Source: Rotaria sp. Silwood1 (lineage: Eukaryota; Rotifera; Eurotatoria; Philodinida; Philodinidae). Taken from it: a DNA stretch of 64,000 nucleotides. The position numbers and the translations under genes were made by a program. Location: NCBI GenBank assembly GCA_905250075.1, contig CAJNOP010000003.1, positions 3,452,833 through 3,516,832 on the forward strand. Reading direction: 5' to 3'. Shown here in pieces: positions 1-12,690 of the stretch (its first letter is position 1; every line of letters begins with the position of its first letter). Below the pieces are notes generated by a model that saw nothing but the letters and a program-made list of their open reading frames with translations, was not told where the DNA came from and searched no databases.

Positions 1-493
1 CTCGCTAAATTATGAAGTACACTATGATAATGCTCCTTAGACAGTTACAAGAAAAATAGTCATTTTTCGTACTTTTTAATGCACTACAAAATGACACCAT
101 TATTTCGAGCATTAACATAGCAATGACTCTTGCCAAAAGAAAGAGAATTTTTTTTTCTTTTGTCAGACTATGTGCCTTTCGACCTTCCACATACATCATT
201 ATGTGGAACATTAGAGCTAATAAAGTGTTTTTTAATGCAAAAAATAAATAATTTTTTTACATTTGTTTCAAATATTTTCAATTGTGAGATATAAAATTGA
301 AGGTTCACCAGAATTTTGATGACGCCAAGAGAAAGTCCATGAAAACTGCGTCTTCCAACACAAGAACACACGAGAAAAAACATCAGAAACTCATATTATT
401 TTTTTTAACTAAAGAGTACGACTATGAACTTCTTATGTGTATTCTAGTTTATTTTCCTTAGTTTTTAAAATCAATTATTTTTCATTCACAATT

Positions 494-582
494 TGAGAGT
501 GTGAACGTGAGTAGTTGTGTGTGCGTGTAGGTATGAGTCTTCTCTTCAGTAACCTTTATACCTATACCCACACCTTGTACGG
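494..582. repeat. GT-rich/AC-rich quasi-palindrome, dispersed family
   Basis: A GT-rich half (about 494-535) is followed after a short spacer by an AC-rich half (about 559-582, containing 'acctatacccacacc') that is roughly its reverse complement. The same architecture and vocabulary recur at 14932-15047, 19084-19212, 21971-22020, 23747-23806, 28093-28195, 29911-29973 and 62712-62768. Confidence 0.5.
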
Positions 583-3034
583 AAGAGAGCTGAAAAATAG
601 TAAAAAAAAAGGCAAGTGAATAATCGACATCTTTTTCTTCGCTGATGAAATAAACAATTGTTGTTTTTGTTTTACATAGATCGATTACAATTTGAAAGAA
701 AGGCATCGAGATTTATACTTCTATATAATAGTTTTGAGTACTTATTTTGTGTTTTGTCAAAAAATCCTAACACTTATATTCGTAGATAAAGGCGCTGCTA
801 TTCAATGAGCATGATGACATTGTGATGGAGCTTCTGGACTTGCATCCTTCGCTGCTAGTTTATTTCGTTGTTTCTATAAGGTTAAAGTGGGCGGTTAGAG
901 AACATAGTGCTAGCAGACAAACGTATGGAAACGCATTCTTCACCAGATTATTACCGTTTTTTACTCGTTCATCTCGAACAGCAAGAAAGACAAAGAGAAA
1001 TGTAGAGGGCAGGCGATAGCTTGAGTTATTTAATCAATATTTTTTTGTTTCAGTAGCCAGAGAAAAGATATCTGGGAAGTGTGGGTATAGATGTGGCTGT
1101 GACTATATGAATAGAAAATGGACTGTTTCACGAATAACGTGTTTATTTCTGTTTTATCAGAGCATCATCAAGTAGGTTTTCTTCAAAAGACATGACATCA
1201 TAATCTTTATTGTTATACTATAGCATATCGAGTCTTTGAACTAATAGACTTAACAATATATGATTACTTTGTATTCTTTAGAAACTAGGAAGAAATCATA
1301 TGCGACTATATCTATCTAGGAAGATTATTTTATACAATAATTTCAAAGATTTCTGTTATAAGTGGATGTGTAAATAGAAAATACGCCGTTTCTCTACAAA
1401 CGCGCTTGTTTTTGTTGTGTAGTTTTGATCGTGATATTGCATACCAATTATCTATGAATTTGATATTTTAGTTTGTAAGGCAAAGGATTGCTTAAACAAC
1501 AGATAAAAGGAAAGTTTCTGACAAAAAGAAAAATGAGAGTTAAGTACAGACAGACGAAAGTGTTGTAATCAATGATCACAAATAGATAGATATTGTCCTT
1601 GGAAAGCTTTAATTATTGTTTTTTTCGAAATGTGGCATAAACATCGTTCGGTTTTGTACGCAGTAAATGTTTGATTGAATAACTGCATGAGTCTTTGGTT
1701 TGCTGTGCAAATAATAATTTACTGGACGTTTACATTGATACTTCAAAGTTTATTGACTCCACATGAGTTTTACTTTTTTCTGTTGCTGTTGATATATGAA
1801 AAGATGTTGATGAAGATGTTCGTAAAGAAATGGATCCTAACATTGCTCATCAAAATTGACTTTCAGTGCAGTTCTATCAAAGTGTTCAACAAATGAATGG
1901 ATTTTGTCTATGATAAAATCATTTAAGAGACGATTGACTTAAAAAGATAATTGACTATGTTGTAGTTCATTATCTCTTTTGTTATGTTTTAGGCTCAAAT
2001 GGATATGATCAAAATCGTAACTTGCAGTTTAACAATTGAAAACTAACAATATCTTTTGTCTTATTGACTCTGTGACATACGGTCGGGTGTCAAAATCCAT
2101 CTTGTCGCTCTAGTAATTTCAGATTCCATATTATCTTCCGGTTTTTGTGAGCTCAGAAACCTTTTATCTGCTTCTGAAATCAGCAACCAAGAAATTGCTA
2201 TAATCAATTTTTCGAAGTTTGTGAGACCTCGGAAACCCTTGCTAGGAAACCTTTAAAGGGTTTCCCAGGAAACAGTTTTTTTTACAGAGTACCTTTGCAT
2301 CACACTTGAACGTTTCCGGCAGCAAGAACCGTTATCCATAACACGTCAAAATGACGAAAGAAAATAAGTTTATGATTGGAAGATAGTATGCGTGTATTAG
2401 AAGTAGACTGAGAAGTGATATAATTCTATGAAGTTGGTCTTATTATTCAAAACTATAGATTATTCAAATTTATGATATTTTTGATGACGATAGGGATTGC
2501 CCACTTCACTACTTTTGGTTTATGATTATCGATAAAATTGACAAAGATGCATATTTTGCCGGAATCAGTGCCTCTGTGTGGCAATGAACATCGATGTCAG
2601 TATTTCAACAGTTACACTGACACTGCATATTCCTAGATTACAATGCGCGACAAAATAGAAAATAGAGTCTCTTAGAAAAAAATTAATGATATGAATACAG
2701 CTTTCAAAACCAAATGAAGTGATTGATTTTACCAAGAGTTCACAAAATCAAGTCACATAAAGCTTCGTAAATGAAAATATTTTAATCTTTTCCCGAGGTT
2801 TTTTTAATGCTGTATCGAAAAGTTCAATTGAAAATTCAACGAGAATAATTATGCATCATATACAACCGATGATAGTATTTAAACAACAAATTTAGTCTTC
2901 AATCTAAATAGTCAATACAATAAATTATTGCATGCTGATATCACAATTATGAAACAAACATGTGGTGCTATGCATCCTTGCTCGTCTACAAATAAACACC
3001 ATAAAAAAAATTCGCTCTAAAGTTTATCAATCTT

Positions 3035-3565
3035 TCAATGGCAGCATAGCTCTATTATTAAAAAGTAATAAACAAGTAATACTCATGATAGAGAAAAAAT
3101 ATTCCTGCCCATTGCACATAAAAAACAATGTTTTTCTTCAATCAAATCTAACCAATGAATCAGTATCAACATATTCTTATCATCAAAAACTCGTTTACAA
3201 GTAATACTCATTGTAAAGAAACAAAATTACCTGTTCATTGTACAAAAAAATATACTTTTTTATCAATCAAATATACCGAAACATTAAATATCAGCGTATC
3301 CCGATCATTAAAATATAATAAACAAGTAATCCTCATTGTAGAGAAAAAATTACCAGCTCATTGTCCCAAAAAAATATTTTTTTTCAATCAAATGTAATCA
3401 ATGATTCAGTGCCAGGGTATCCCCATTATGAAAAGTCGTTAAGAAGTAATATTCATCGTTGAAAAATAATTTACCTAGTCATTGTACAAAAAAGAATATT
3501 TTTTTGCCAATCAAATTTAATCAATGGTTCGACGTCAGCATATCCCTATAATTAAAAAGCTTATA
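3035..3565. repeat. Degenerate tandem repeat, unit about 125 bp, about four copies
   Basis: The phrase 'aagtaatactcattgtagag' and its variants recur at about 3074, 3199, 3324 and 3444. Each is followed by an A-rich tract, 'caatcaaat.taa.caatg.ttc' and 'tcagcatatccc.at.attaaaa'. The period is about 120-125 bp and the copies differ by many substitutions, so the array is old. The short open frames over it (2962-3204, 3155-3397) reflect the repeat, not a protein. Confidence 0.75.
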
Positions 3566-4651
3566 ATGAAAATTCATGTTCATTTTCGAGAAGTCAACAA
3601 AGTATTCGCTGTACTAGCAACGCTTCTATTGTCACACTTGAATCATTTTTTGATGAGAAAATTAGGAAAACGTTACTCCGTTTTCAATTAAAATCCAAAG
3701 TCGACAGCAAGGCATATACTATACGTACAATTTATCTTTAAAATTTGTTTATACTGATCTATGAAAATACGTGTTCGAAACGGATACATCAACGATAAAA
3801 CTATGTTCTTCTTTCAACTTTTCCTCATACTTTTCTTGACGTTCTCTTTTCAAAATATCACGGAAATGAAAGCAGGAATACGACAGCGTTTTCTTAAGAC
3901 ATGTATTTCCTGTGTTCACCATCTCATCTATAGATATTGGTCGGAAATGGCATTCACTCCCTTTAACGAATAACTGTCAAGATTGATACTAGGTCAGATT
4001 TTTTTATGAGAATTTGAATTATCCATTCAATTCTTATGAAAGTGAAAATGACATGTTTCATAGTAGTACTATGCTTAAAATGAACAAGTTTGATTCTCTT
4101 GTTTTTGTAAAACTAAACGAGAGCAGCTAAGATATTGGTATTGGTGATATTTATCAAGCCCCACAATAGTATAGAATATTTTTAAACATCTTTGTAGAAG
4201 ATACACTCAATTATGTTTTCTCATGAGTCTTATTAGAGTCTCGTTTCGATGTGTCGCTATTCAATCCATTGCTTGAAAAAAATGACAGAAGTCAATACGT
4301 GAAATATCGATAACTGAATGGATTTCTTAGTTTATACACTTTCTATATAGTGTGACTTTCATCTTCTTTACATTCATTATACTATGTCCTATTTATATAT
4401 TTTGCCAGAATAAAACACAAAAAAACAAATTAGTATGATTATACAAATATAAGGCTGCATTGACAATCATACTCGATACGTTTTGCAAGATCGTATATAT
4501 ATATACAGATGTAATTGTGTTCTTTCTCTTGTTTTTATTCGAATCATTCTAATCGATACTACTTACGAAGGTAAGCACATGATCACATTACATTACTGAT
4601 GGATTGAATGTACATTATTATTTCTCGATTAGGTAACAACGAAACAAGCAG

Positions 4652-7123
4652 ATGAACGACGATGAATTCGATCAAGTACCTCAAATTTTATTTCAAGATG
4701 TTCCATCTGTCAAGTACATCCGTTTTGTTGAAGCTCTCATTCCGGTGACGAACGATACACGCGCTGTAGTATGTGGTGCTGACTCTACAAAAGTTGCCGT
4801 TGTCGCCGCTCGAGTTGGCAATGGTCGATGCTTGATATTTGGAAATAAACGTTATTCTGATTTTTTTCTTGCTAACGACCCTCAAGATCAACGTTTCATT
4901 GAAAATTGTCGTCGATGGTTGTCTCAAGGAAAAGAAGCACAATTTGAATCGATTGATGATATAGAGTCGATGGACAGTGTCAAAGAAAAAGGAACAATTC
5001 TTCTTTGGAATGGGCATCACTTTAAAAGCGACACATTCATGAACGATTTGGTAAATAGTATCATGTTTTTCTTTCCATTAAGTATATGTTAAATATTTTC
5101 GTATTACTAGAGTGCATTTTTAAAAGAAGGTGGAGCTCTGATTTGTGGAGCAGGTGCCTGGAGTTGGCTATACTTCAATAGTGGCAAATCTCTTTCGGAT
5201 TTCATAACTGGTCGTTTTTGTGATTCTATTGGTGTCAAAGTGACCGGTAATTTGGCTGGTTGTGACGATCCGATTCCATTTAAACCTGAATTGGTCAAAT
5301 ATAAAAATGTTTATAATGTTGTTCAGGCACTGGCGAGCGAACCGAATAATGCCGAATATTTAGCTATCGTCGGATCGGCAATTAAGGAACTAGGCAATAC
5401 GTTGCCTGATTTATCGATTGAAACTCTACAAAATATGGTTCTGAATGCTGGAAGCGATGTTATCCCAACAAAAACATCTCCGATTAAAAATAAATCATGT
5501 CGACAGCGGTCGATCGGTCTGTGCGGTATTTTGTGTGGATTATCTGATACAAAAGCTCCTGGTGAGCATGACCACATTTAACGAAACACTGTAATGTCTA
5601 TGTTAATCTTAGGTATAAATGAATTTCCGGGTGATTTTGATAATCCACTGTCGATTGAAACAGATGTCACGGTCAATATTCAGTCCAAGGCAGTCAACGA
5701 ATGGTATTGTACAGGTATGTTTGAAGATACTTAAATCATGAAGGGATACAATGATTACAAAGTCCTTCTTTATCCACAGATTTTGACACGATATCAAGGG
5801 CGTTATCTTTCTTTTAGGGTACTATGTGGCTCCGGGTACTACCATACAAATTGACGTTTCCGAACCAGTTGGTGCAACTGGATGGTCCGCCCGAATTGGT
5901 TGTCACAGCGATGATCTCGGAGTATGTATTCATACAAAACAGTTCGTCATATCAGCATGTATTCGTAATTAATTAGAATTGCGATCAATTACGCCGATGG
6001 CCATGTATTTCTATGTGCAAACTGCTGTCTGTTACTACAGTCGAAATGAGTTCGGCTTTTGGTGGTCTTCTCTTTCTTGAGAGTCCTGCTGTTGAATTGA
6101 ATTCCATTAGTGTTAGCATAAAGAATGTTGTTCTAACACCTGCCTACGATATTATGGATCCCAATCGAGATAAACATTGGGACGATCTACGTGTTCGCGC
6201 ACAGGGCATATGGGCAGACATAGCTGGTCAATATATTGTTTTCAATCTGCCTTCGCAAAGTGTACGTGATTTAAACAGTGCTCAATTAGATCGAGCTCTT
6301 CGTTTTTGGGATACTGTAGTACTGACTCACCATGACTTGAGAGGTACTACACCGGTACGTCGAGAACGCATCGTATGCGATGAACAACCAGTAACTGGCT
6401 ACATGCGTAAGAATAACTTGATTCTTATATGAGCTTCCTGATTGCTAAAAAATATCAATTCACTTTAGATGCTGGCTATCCGATTGTCACTCATTTGGAT
6501 ATAACTGACCCAAAATCTGAATATTTCTTACTGAATAGTGATATTTTAGAAAAGAAAGGCTTTTGGGGTGTTTTCCACGAAATTGGTCATAATATGCAGC
6601 GCGACTGGTGGAGTAAGTGTTACATGCATGCACTTAAATATTTGAAAAAAAAAGATTTTATTTAGCTTTCAGTTTTGCGGTTGAAGTCACCGTGAATATT
6701 TTCTCTTTACACGCCATGGATGTTATTTGTAAGATTCAGCCATGGATTCATTCTTGGCTCGAAGATAAAATAGATAAAGCAAAAGAGAGTATAAAGAAAG
6801 GAAAGCCTTTCGATGAATGGAAAGCAACTGCCGGTGTTAGCTTGTTTATCTACGCACAATTAGCACGAGAGTTTGGTTGGAATAGCTATAAGGCTGTTTT
6901 TCGTCAATATGAAGAAACTAAACCGAATTTGACAAGTGATCAAGAGAAGATAGATCACTGGATCACAACCTTCTCGCATCAAGTAGGCTTTAATTTGGTT
7001 CCATTGTTCAAATTCTGGGGTTTCCCCATTTCACAATCAACTGTTGATGGCCTTCATGACTTGCCAATTCGAGAAATCTCAGATGAATTCATTCAAACAG
7101 CACCAGATCGGTATCAACTCTAA
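4652..7123 (+). CDS. TCAF-like protein with peptidase M60 domain
   Basis: Seven exons join in frame: 4652-5050, 5111-5561, 5613-5714, 5818-5921, 5977-6406, 6469-6612, 6666-7123, giving 695 residues. All introns are GT-AG and 51-103 bp. Residues 1-280 resemble the N-terminal amidotransferase-like part of TRPM8 channel-associated factors (GNGRCLIFGNKRY, then LKEGGALICGAGAW). The M60 part starts with the family signature TGYYVAPGT (317 on) and the conserved MHAGYPI (495 on). The zinc site HEIGH lies at 532-536, with a probable third ligand Glu550 in the next exon. M60 enzymes are zinc peptidases that often act on glycoproteins; TCAFs bind TRPM8 channels. All catalytic residues are kept, so activity is plausible; the substrate is unknown. 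No signal peptide is visible at Met1. A possible 5'UTR intron (about 4571-4632) precedes the start, and AATAAA follows at 7201. Confidence 0.88.
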
Positions 7124-7200
7124 CGCATCTTCTGTTGGACACAATTAATCTATCTTAGAAGATTATTAGTTGAACTGATGTAGTACACTTCTTATTTAGC

Positions 7201-7206
7201 AATAAA
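7201..7206 (+). promoter_or_regulatory. Polyadenylation signal of the M60-like gene
   Basis: A canonical AATAAA lies 78 bp after the stop codon of the M60-like gene, in the correct orientation. Confidence 0.55.
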
Positions 7207-8904
7207 AATCATAGCATTTCAAGTTTTAATATAGATGAATCATATTTGTTGTAATCTTTTCTGATGATTAAAACTTATATTTCGTACATGATTTTTTTTT
7301 TGGAGGAATGCTCAAATTTTTGGTCAACGTTGTTAAATATACCATTTGTTCGAGAAACAATCGAGTCTTTAACCCAAATAAACAACACTTTTATTTTGCT
7401 TGAATAGCCATACACATAAAGGAAAATTTCTATAGATGTAATAATGTCAATTGATAAATCCTTCAAAATAACTATCATTTGATATGCACTCGTATTTCTG
7501 ACTTTTATTTTCTATTCATGAGTAGAATAACCTTCTCTTTCTGTACTGAAGGAAACAGTAGAGATAGAAACAAAACATATCAAGTCAATTTTAAGTGTGT
7601 TTTGACGAGTTTGATGAATGAGGAGAGAGATTGTAAATAGTTGTACATAATGCTCTTCTTTTTCAGTTTTCTACCGTATGTGATATTTCACAATGTTGTA
7701 TGAGATCGAAAATCATAAAAAATTACACAATAGAATTTTGTATCTGTATAATTCAGCTCGAACTTGAATTAAGATTTCGTTTAATACGTATGACTCTATA
7801 TATTCATTTGACATTCTCAGTCAATGTCTTTCAGTATCAAGAATACTTTTTGTTTTGATAACTACATATTACTTCTTTTAAGAGCTTCTTCTTGAGAAAC
7901 TTGACCAATGAAAAAAAGAACGGATGTTGAATTTTTACATTTCAATGTCAGTAATTTCTGGATATGTTCTGATAAAAAAAATCCATGTGCTAAATTTGGA
8001 CAATTGTTATTATCAGAAAGTATTTCGGGAAGCTTAGAAATAGTCATAAGAATCTTAGCGATTTGTAAATTCAGGAGAAACACTGAAAAGTGAAAGATCT
8101 TTAGCGAAATATTTTCAAAATTTAGCGTTAGCATTTGAAGTAGGTCTAGAACACCTAATCTTGAGAATGATTTCTCTTTGACATATCGTATCATGTTCCA
8201 AATTGAAAAAACTTTCTTCATCAGTTTCAGAACCAAATGCTTTTTTTATGTAAAATTTATAAACAAAAAACATAACATTAAAAGTAAGATTCTAATCTCT
8301 TGTTTTGTATAATCTGATCTTTTTAGGTTCATGGATTGGTGGAAAATTATCACGATACAAAGATTGTTGAACTTCCTACCAGAAGTATTCGATTAGATAA
8401 CAATACAGCAATGAAGAGTAGTTACTGATTATGACATGATTTTGCCAAATATAGTTTGTGTTTTAATCAAAAAAAACTTTGAAAAGAACTCGGGAGTAAA
8501 TTATGTGACGAATGCTGTCCTAATACTCTGCTCCGGTATTGACTATGTAAACTATTACTAATGCATGATAAACAGAAGCCATTGTTTTGTCCATTTTAAT
8601 CTCTACTCTAGCAGATTATTTCTATGTATCAACATCTAAATATTTATTTTAGATTTTAACTATGTTTATCAATGTGTTGAAATATTTCTGTTTGCATTAT
8701 ATCTGTTTATATTTGTTCGTATGACATGGCTAAATTATCTAATATCTAATTCAAGTTCTAACCACAGTCATCAATCTATTAGAGTTATGCTGTTATTCAA
8801 ACTCTATATTTATTGATTTATTCGAAACATATATATATTGAAGCCTTTGTTGCGTTGAATAATACGACCAAGTTTTTCGTTATTTCACCTTGATAATATA
8901 GCTC
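7207..8904. other. Intergenic stretch, nothing recognised
   Basis: AT-rich sequence without a recognisable gene. The longest open frame (7862-8236, minus, 124 codons) is leucine-rich but resembles no family I know and has no splice context, so I do not call it a gene. Confidence 0.5.
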
Positions 8905-9626
8905 ACGAGGAAAGTCCCCCCAATTGATCAATCGCTTTTTCGTGGAAACATACATGACCGTATGCAGTTCACTGCGCTGATTCCAAATATCAGGATCTTA
9001 GCGGCCTTTAGGTCTTTCTGGATTCTGTGTCATTACTCTGAACCCTCTTCTAATAAGGAAATCTCTCATGAAATTCAATCTTTTAATCTGTCTACTATGT
9101 ATCACTAGACAAAATATCCACCCGAATACTTTTCTTTTTATAGACAACTCAATCTTAAGTTTCAATGCTAAAATGGATCGTACGAAGAAAAAGATTAAAT
9201 GTGCAAGTGTTCTCATGAAGTTAATATTTTTCACAAAATGAAAATATTAAAAAATTTTAGCTTACGAATTGCATTACATAATCTCGCTCAATTAGTCGCT
9301 AGTATTGGAAATATGTCCCCACAGTGCCAATGTTTTATCTTTTGAGAAATTAGCATACTTTTTTTTTCTGTTTTTCGTATTGTTATATACTTTGCTACAT
9401 ATAGCACAGTTATGATGGATTTGTGAATATGTGATGAACAAAAGAAAAGAAATATTAGATGACTGTCTCTAGTCAATATATGAATCACTTCTGAGTAACG
9501 ACACAGAATCCAGAAAGTCCTACGGGCCGCTAAGATCCTGATATTCGGAATCAGCGCAGTGAACTGCATACAGTCATGTATGTTTCCACAAAAAAAGCGA
9601 TTGATTACTTGGGGAACTTTCCTCGT
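8905..9626. mobile_element. Long-armed terminal inverted-repeat element (non-autonomous)
   Basis: About 140 bp at 8905-9047 ('cgaggaaagt' start, then 'catacatgaccgtatgcagt' and 'atcaggatcttagcggcc') is repeated as a close reverse complement at about 9487-9626. The arms differ by scattered substitutions and small indels. The roughly 440 bp between them have no transposase; the small minus-strand open frames mostly run through the arms. This fits a foldback or MITE-like DNA transposon moved in trans. Target-site duplications are not clear. Confidence 0.8.
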
Positions 9627-10104
9627 TCGTAAAATATTATTTTATTGTATATTATAATTAGTTTTGCGTTCTTTTTGTTATACTGAAAACTGAATTAAAT
9701 TGCAATTATAAAAACATGGTACCATCTGAGCTATTTTCTGTTTTTTGTATTTTCTTTTCTCCATTTTAACCAGCAATTTTAGTTGTTTGCTGTCATTGAA
9801 ATTTTTTGTTATGCGTGCTTATAATATGTAAAACAGAGTCCTGGTGAGTATTTTAATATCTTAATACATAAAAATAAACGCGTCGACAAAATAGTCCTGC
9901 ATTTCTTTCACTTTTACTTATATAAGGCGTATTAATTTCATATTTTATTATTTATTGAAATTCGACGGAATCGATTGCTGAATAGCAAGATTTGAGACTA
10001 GCAGATTGAATTTGTCTTCTTCATCAAAAGATAGATTAGTTTATTTACGATAGATTTATACAAAAAAAGCAACTGTTTCAGTGATTATTTTTTTCACTTC
10101 TAGG

Positions 10105-10790
10105 TATATATTGATGATATTTGGATAACTACAAATTTATTCATTGATGAAATCAAGGTTTAACTTGAAAATGCTGAAACGAGAGATATGAAAGTAGAAA
10201 TGAATTATGAGATTCACTCAAGTGTTGATTTTCTAGATGTCTTGGTTAAAAATTAGAATGTTCATTTATTCACATCTATCTTTCATAAACTTTCTGCTGA
10301 GCTCTATATTGTACCATATTCATTGTGATATTTCATCTAATGTGTTAGTATGGATTGTTCGTCTATGTTCTATTGCGCATAATTTTGATATGAAGTGTAT
10401 TCCTATTGATCTCTTATTGTTACGAAACAATCGTTCATCGGATTTCATTTCCAAACAGTTTCGTCGATTTTTTAGATTGAATAATGCCATACCCACTTTC
10501 AAACGATTAAATGAACAGGTTTATCTTCATTTGCATCAAAACGTACTCCATGAATCACTATGTCCAATAAAAACAATATCTGCATAAACCTTCTCTGAAA
10601 ACATCCACGCTACAGTGAACAGAGACCACTTCCGACCATCAGGACGTCATGCTCAACTGTAAAACACCTAATTGTCATTAGACATCAGATTTTAGACAAG
10701 GATCGACATGCAGAATACATACAAGTTCATATTGATCTAATTATGAATGGATTAAGTTCTATTCAAAACGATCGTCGTAAGTAGCTTGGA
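10105..10790 (+). pseudogene. Penelope-like reverse transcriptase relic (RT core and C-terminal part)
   Basis: The translation starts with the RT catalytic box YIDDIWITT (about 10108 on), followed by EMNYEIHSSVDFLDVLVKN and, after a frame change, FHKLSAELYIVPYS. In the frame beginning at 10237 it then reads VRLCSIAHNFDMKCIPIDLL and FISKQFRRFFRLNNAIPTF. This order (YxDD, NYE..., VDFLDV, FHK, then the arginine/cysteine-rich tail) is what I know from Penelope-type elements of bdelloids. At least two in-frame stops and one frame change interrupt it, so it is dead. The boundaries are approximate; no long terminal repeat or GIY-YIG domain was recognised. Confidence 0.72.
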
Positions 10791-11264
10791 ATTATTTTTA
10801 CAACTTAGCTGATGATCTTGGTTACACAGGTAAAATATTAAGATTATAATTGTTTCACTCACCCTCATTGCACCCTAACCAAGCTTCCGAATATAGTAAC
10901 TGCCGTCATTCACCACTAACTCATTATTGCCTTTTTCGAAGATTTTTTTTAATGATTGTGCTGTTTGTTGAATAGAATCAGATAATGTGTGTGATGTTGA
11001 AGAAGTAGAACAGCAATGAATTAACTGTTGATAACAGTGGTTACTATAGTAAAAACTTCGACCATCATATGAAATTTTTTTTAACTTTGTTCGCTGAAAC
11101 TATAATTATTTTTTTGTTATTGTTCAATTCATATAATGCTTTTCTTTCTTTGGTGTTCAAAGCGTCCTTTTTAGGCTTTTCACAGTGTTGAATGAGCGTG
11201 GTTATCTCAGAGATGGCTAATTATTTTGTAATCGTTGGCGTTGTATTTAATGTATCTTCTCTGC

Positions 11265-11705
11265 ATTTATTATTATGTCAACTACATTCAAAACCTTAGA
11301 CGTTGGTGTAAATCTCAATCCTTTTGATAGTACTTGTAATTGTTCTTGTGTTAATGCAATGTTTCACTTGTTTTTGACACTTGCCAGTCGATTTTTGTTG
11401 GCATAGGTAATTTTCTTCCGATAGTATTCTAGTTTTTATCTATTAACTTATTTAATTTATTCTGATGTTTTGTTTTTCAATTTTTTCTTTCTTGTTTCAA
11501 TCATGTTTATTTATCTAGACTAAATCTTTTTTCATTTTGTTCATTTGTAAGTTTTTCTTTCATGTATTCATGTAAAATATTTTCTTGAGTTTTCATCTCA
11601 GCCGTCATGTATCGTTCTTGTTTGAATCGCCATTCAAGTGTATTGTTTTTTATTTCTATCACAGTATTATTTATTAATCCATTATTTTTGTTGATCTGTA
11701 TTTTA
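11265..11705 (-). pseudogene. Second Penelope-like element relic, N-terminal part
   Basis: Read on the minus strand, this stretch gives NTLEWRFKQERYMTAEMKTQ, then ILHEYMKEKLTNEQNEKRF, a stop, and further on ALTQEQLQVLSKGLRFTPTS. The last phrase matches the 'LS..q...L..GlkF.PtP' signature just before the RT domain of Penelope-like proteins; the first resembles the lysine-rich leader of such proteins. It points in the opposite direction to the RT relic at 10105-10790, so they are separate or rearranged copies. Stops and frame changes mark it as dead. Confidence 0.5.
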
Positions 11706-11986
11706 TTACTTTAATACATTCCATTTGGGATTGCGTATTCTTCCTTATAATGCTTTAGAAATTTAATGTGCTGATGTATTTTTATTGATCTTTAATGTAA
11801 TTTCTCCAAGTTTGATACGATGGTATACATTCTCTATCCGTAGAAGCTTTTAAATTCACTACAGGCTTTTAGAAAGAACATATGGGTTTATTTATGAACG
11901 GTAGATATTTATTTTCTTATAATTAATTATTTGTGTATTGATGGAAGTTCAATTTAATCTAACCTATTTTTATTTAATTAGTTATT

Positions 11987-12021
11987 TTATTTGTATTTGT
12001 ATTTGTATTTGTATTTGTATT
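11987..12021. repeat. (ATTTGT)n microsatellite
   Basis: About five to six perfect hexamer units of ATTTGT lie in an otherwise non-coding AT-rich stretch. Confidence 0.85.
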
Positions 12022-12285
12022 CCATTCTTTTTAGTGTCAATAGTTATTTCTAAGAAAATAAAAATCGATAAGGAAGAGAATATGAGCATTTACTATTCAT
12101 CCATAAGTCGCATAGGATTGATATTTATTCAAAGTGAACAACTGATGATAATGATGTACAAGCAGTATTTGTTTTACTTTGACTCTTTTTGTTTTCACAA
12201 TGGTAGATATTTCGTTATTGTAGGCCATTTTTATTTCTCTTTCTTTCTTTGACTCAATTACATTATCGTTTAGCTATACTGTTAT

Positions 12286-12458
12286 GCAGTAATCAGAATA
12301 CGCTATTTATGTGACTGTTAACTATGACTCTTCTCATTATATGAGAAAAAAATCAAAGAATTGATCATTAATACAAGGTTATATCAATAATGTACACGTA
12401 AACACGTGGCGCTCATTGGTAGTCTATAGTTAAACCAATAACGTATTCTGATTACTGT
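12286..12458. mobile_element. Small inverted-repeat element (MITE-like)
   Basis: The 16-base arm 'cagtaatcagaatacg' at 12287-12302 returns as its reverse complement at 12442-12457. Shorter matching words lie inside ('ttaactat' and 'atagttaa'). It sits about 230 bp upstream of the EF-hand gene, so it may touch its promoter. No coding capacity. Confidence 0.6.
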
Positions 12459-12690
12459 ACGGTATGATAGCCAAGCGAAAATCTAATTGAGTAGAAAAAA
12501 GAAAAAAACAAAAATGACTTACATTAACGAAATATCAACCATTATAAAAAGAAACAGAGTTACGGTAAAACGAATACTGCTTTTAAATCATCACTATCAG
12601 TTGTTTACCTTTGATATATATCAGTCAAGCGTGAGTATAAAATAAGCTTAACTAAAGAGTAAGCAATAGTGTGACTTCATATTTAGAGCT

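Larger units (their letters stand above)
1..4570. other. Gene-free stretch with repeats
   Basis: No convincing coding exon is seen on either strand; open frames are short, AT-driven and show no family resemblance. The stretch contains a GT/AC quasi-palindrome (494-582), a second GT-rich block (about 1077-1100), a pair of similar unlabelled sequences near 1100-1145 and 1365-1415, a palindromic 'ggaaacc/ggtttcc' patch near 2225-2275 and a tandem repeat (3035-3565). It ends at the probable 5' leader of the M60-like gene. Confidence 0.6.

Noticed and set aside
3035-3565. CRISPR-like array
   Set aside because: Units are about 125 bp, similar over their whole length with no unique spacers, in a eukaryotic context; it is an ordinary tandem repeat.
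7862-8236. Leucine-rich minus-strand frame as an LRR or F-box gene
   Set aside because: The leucines do not follow the LRR spacing and no start or splice context supports it.
8330-8440. Actin-like fragment (GSWIGGK)
   Set aside because: Only a five-residue resemblance; flanking residues do not match actin or actin-related proteins.
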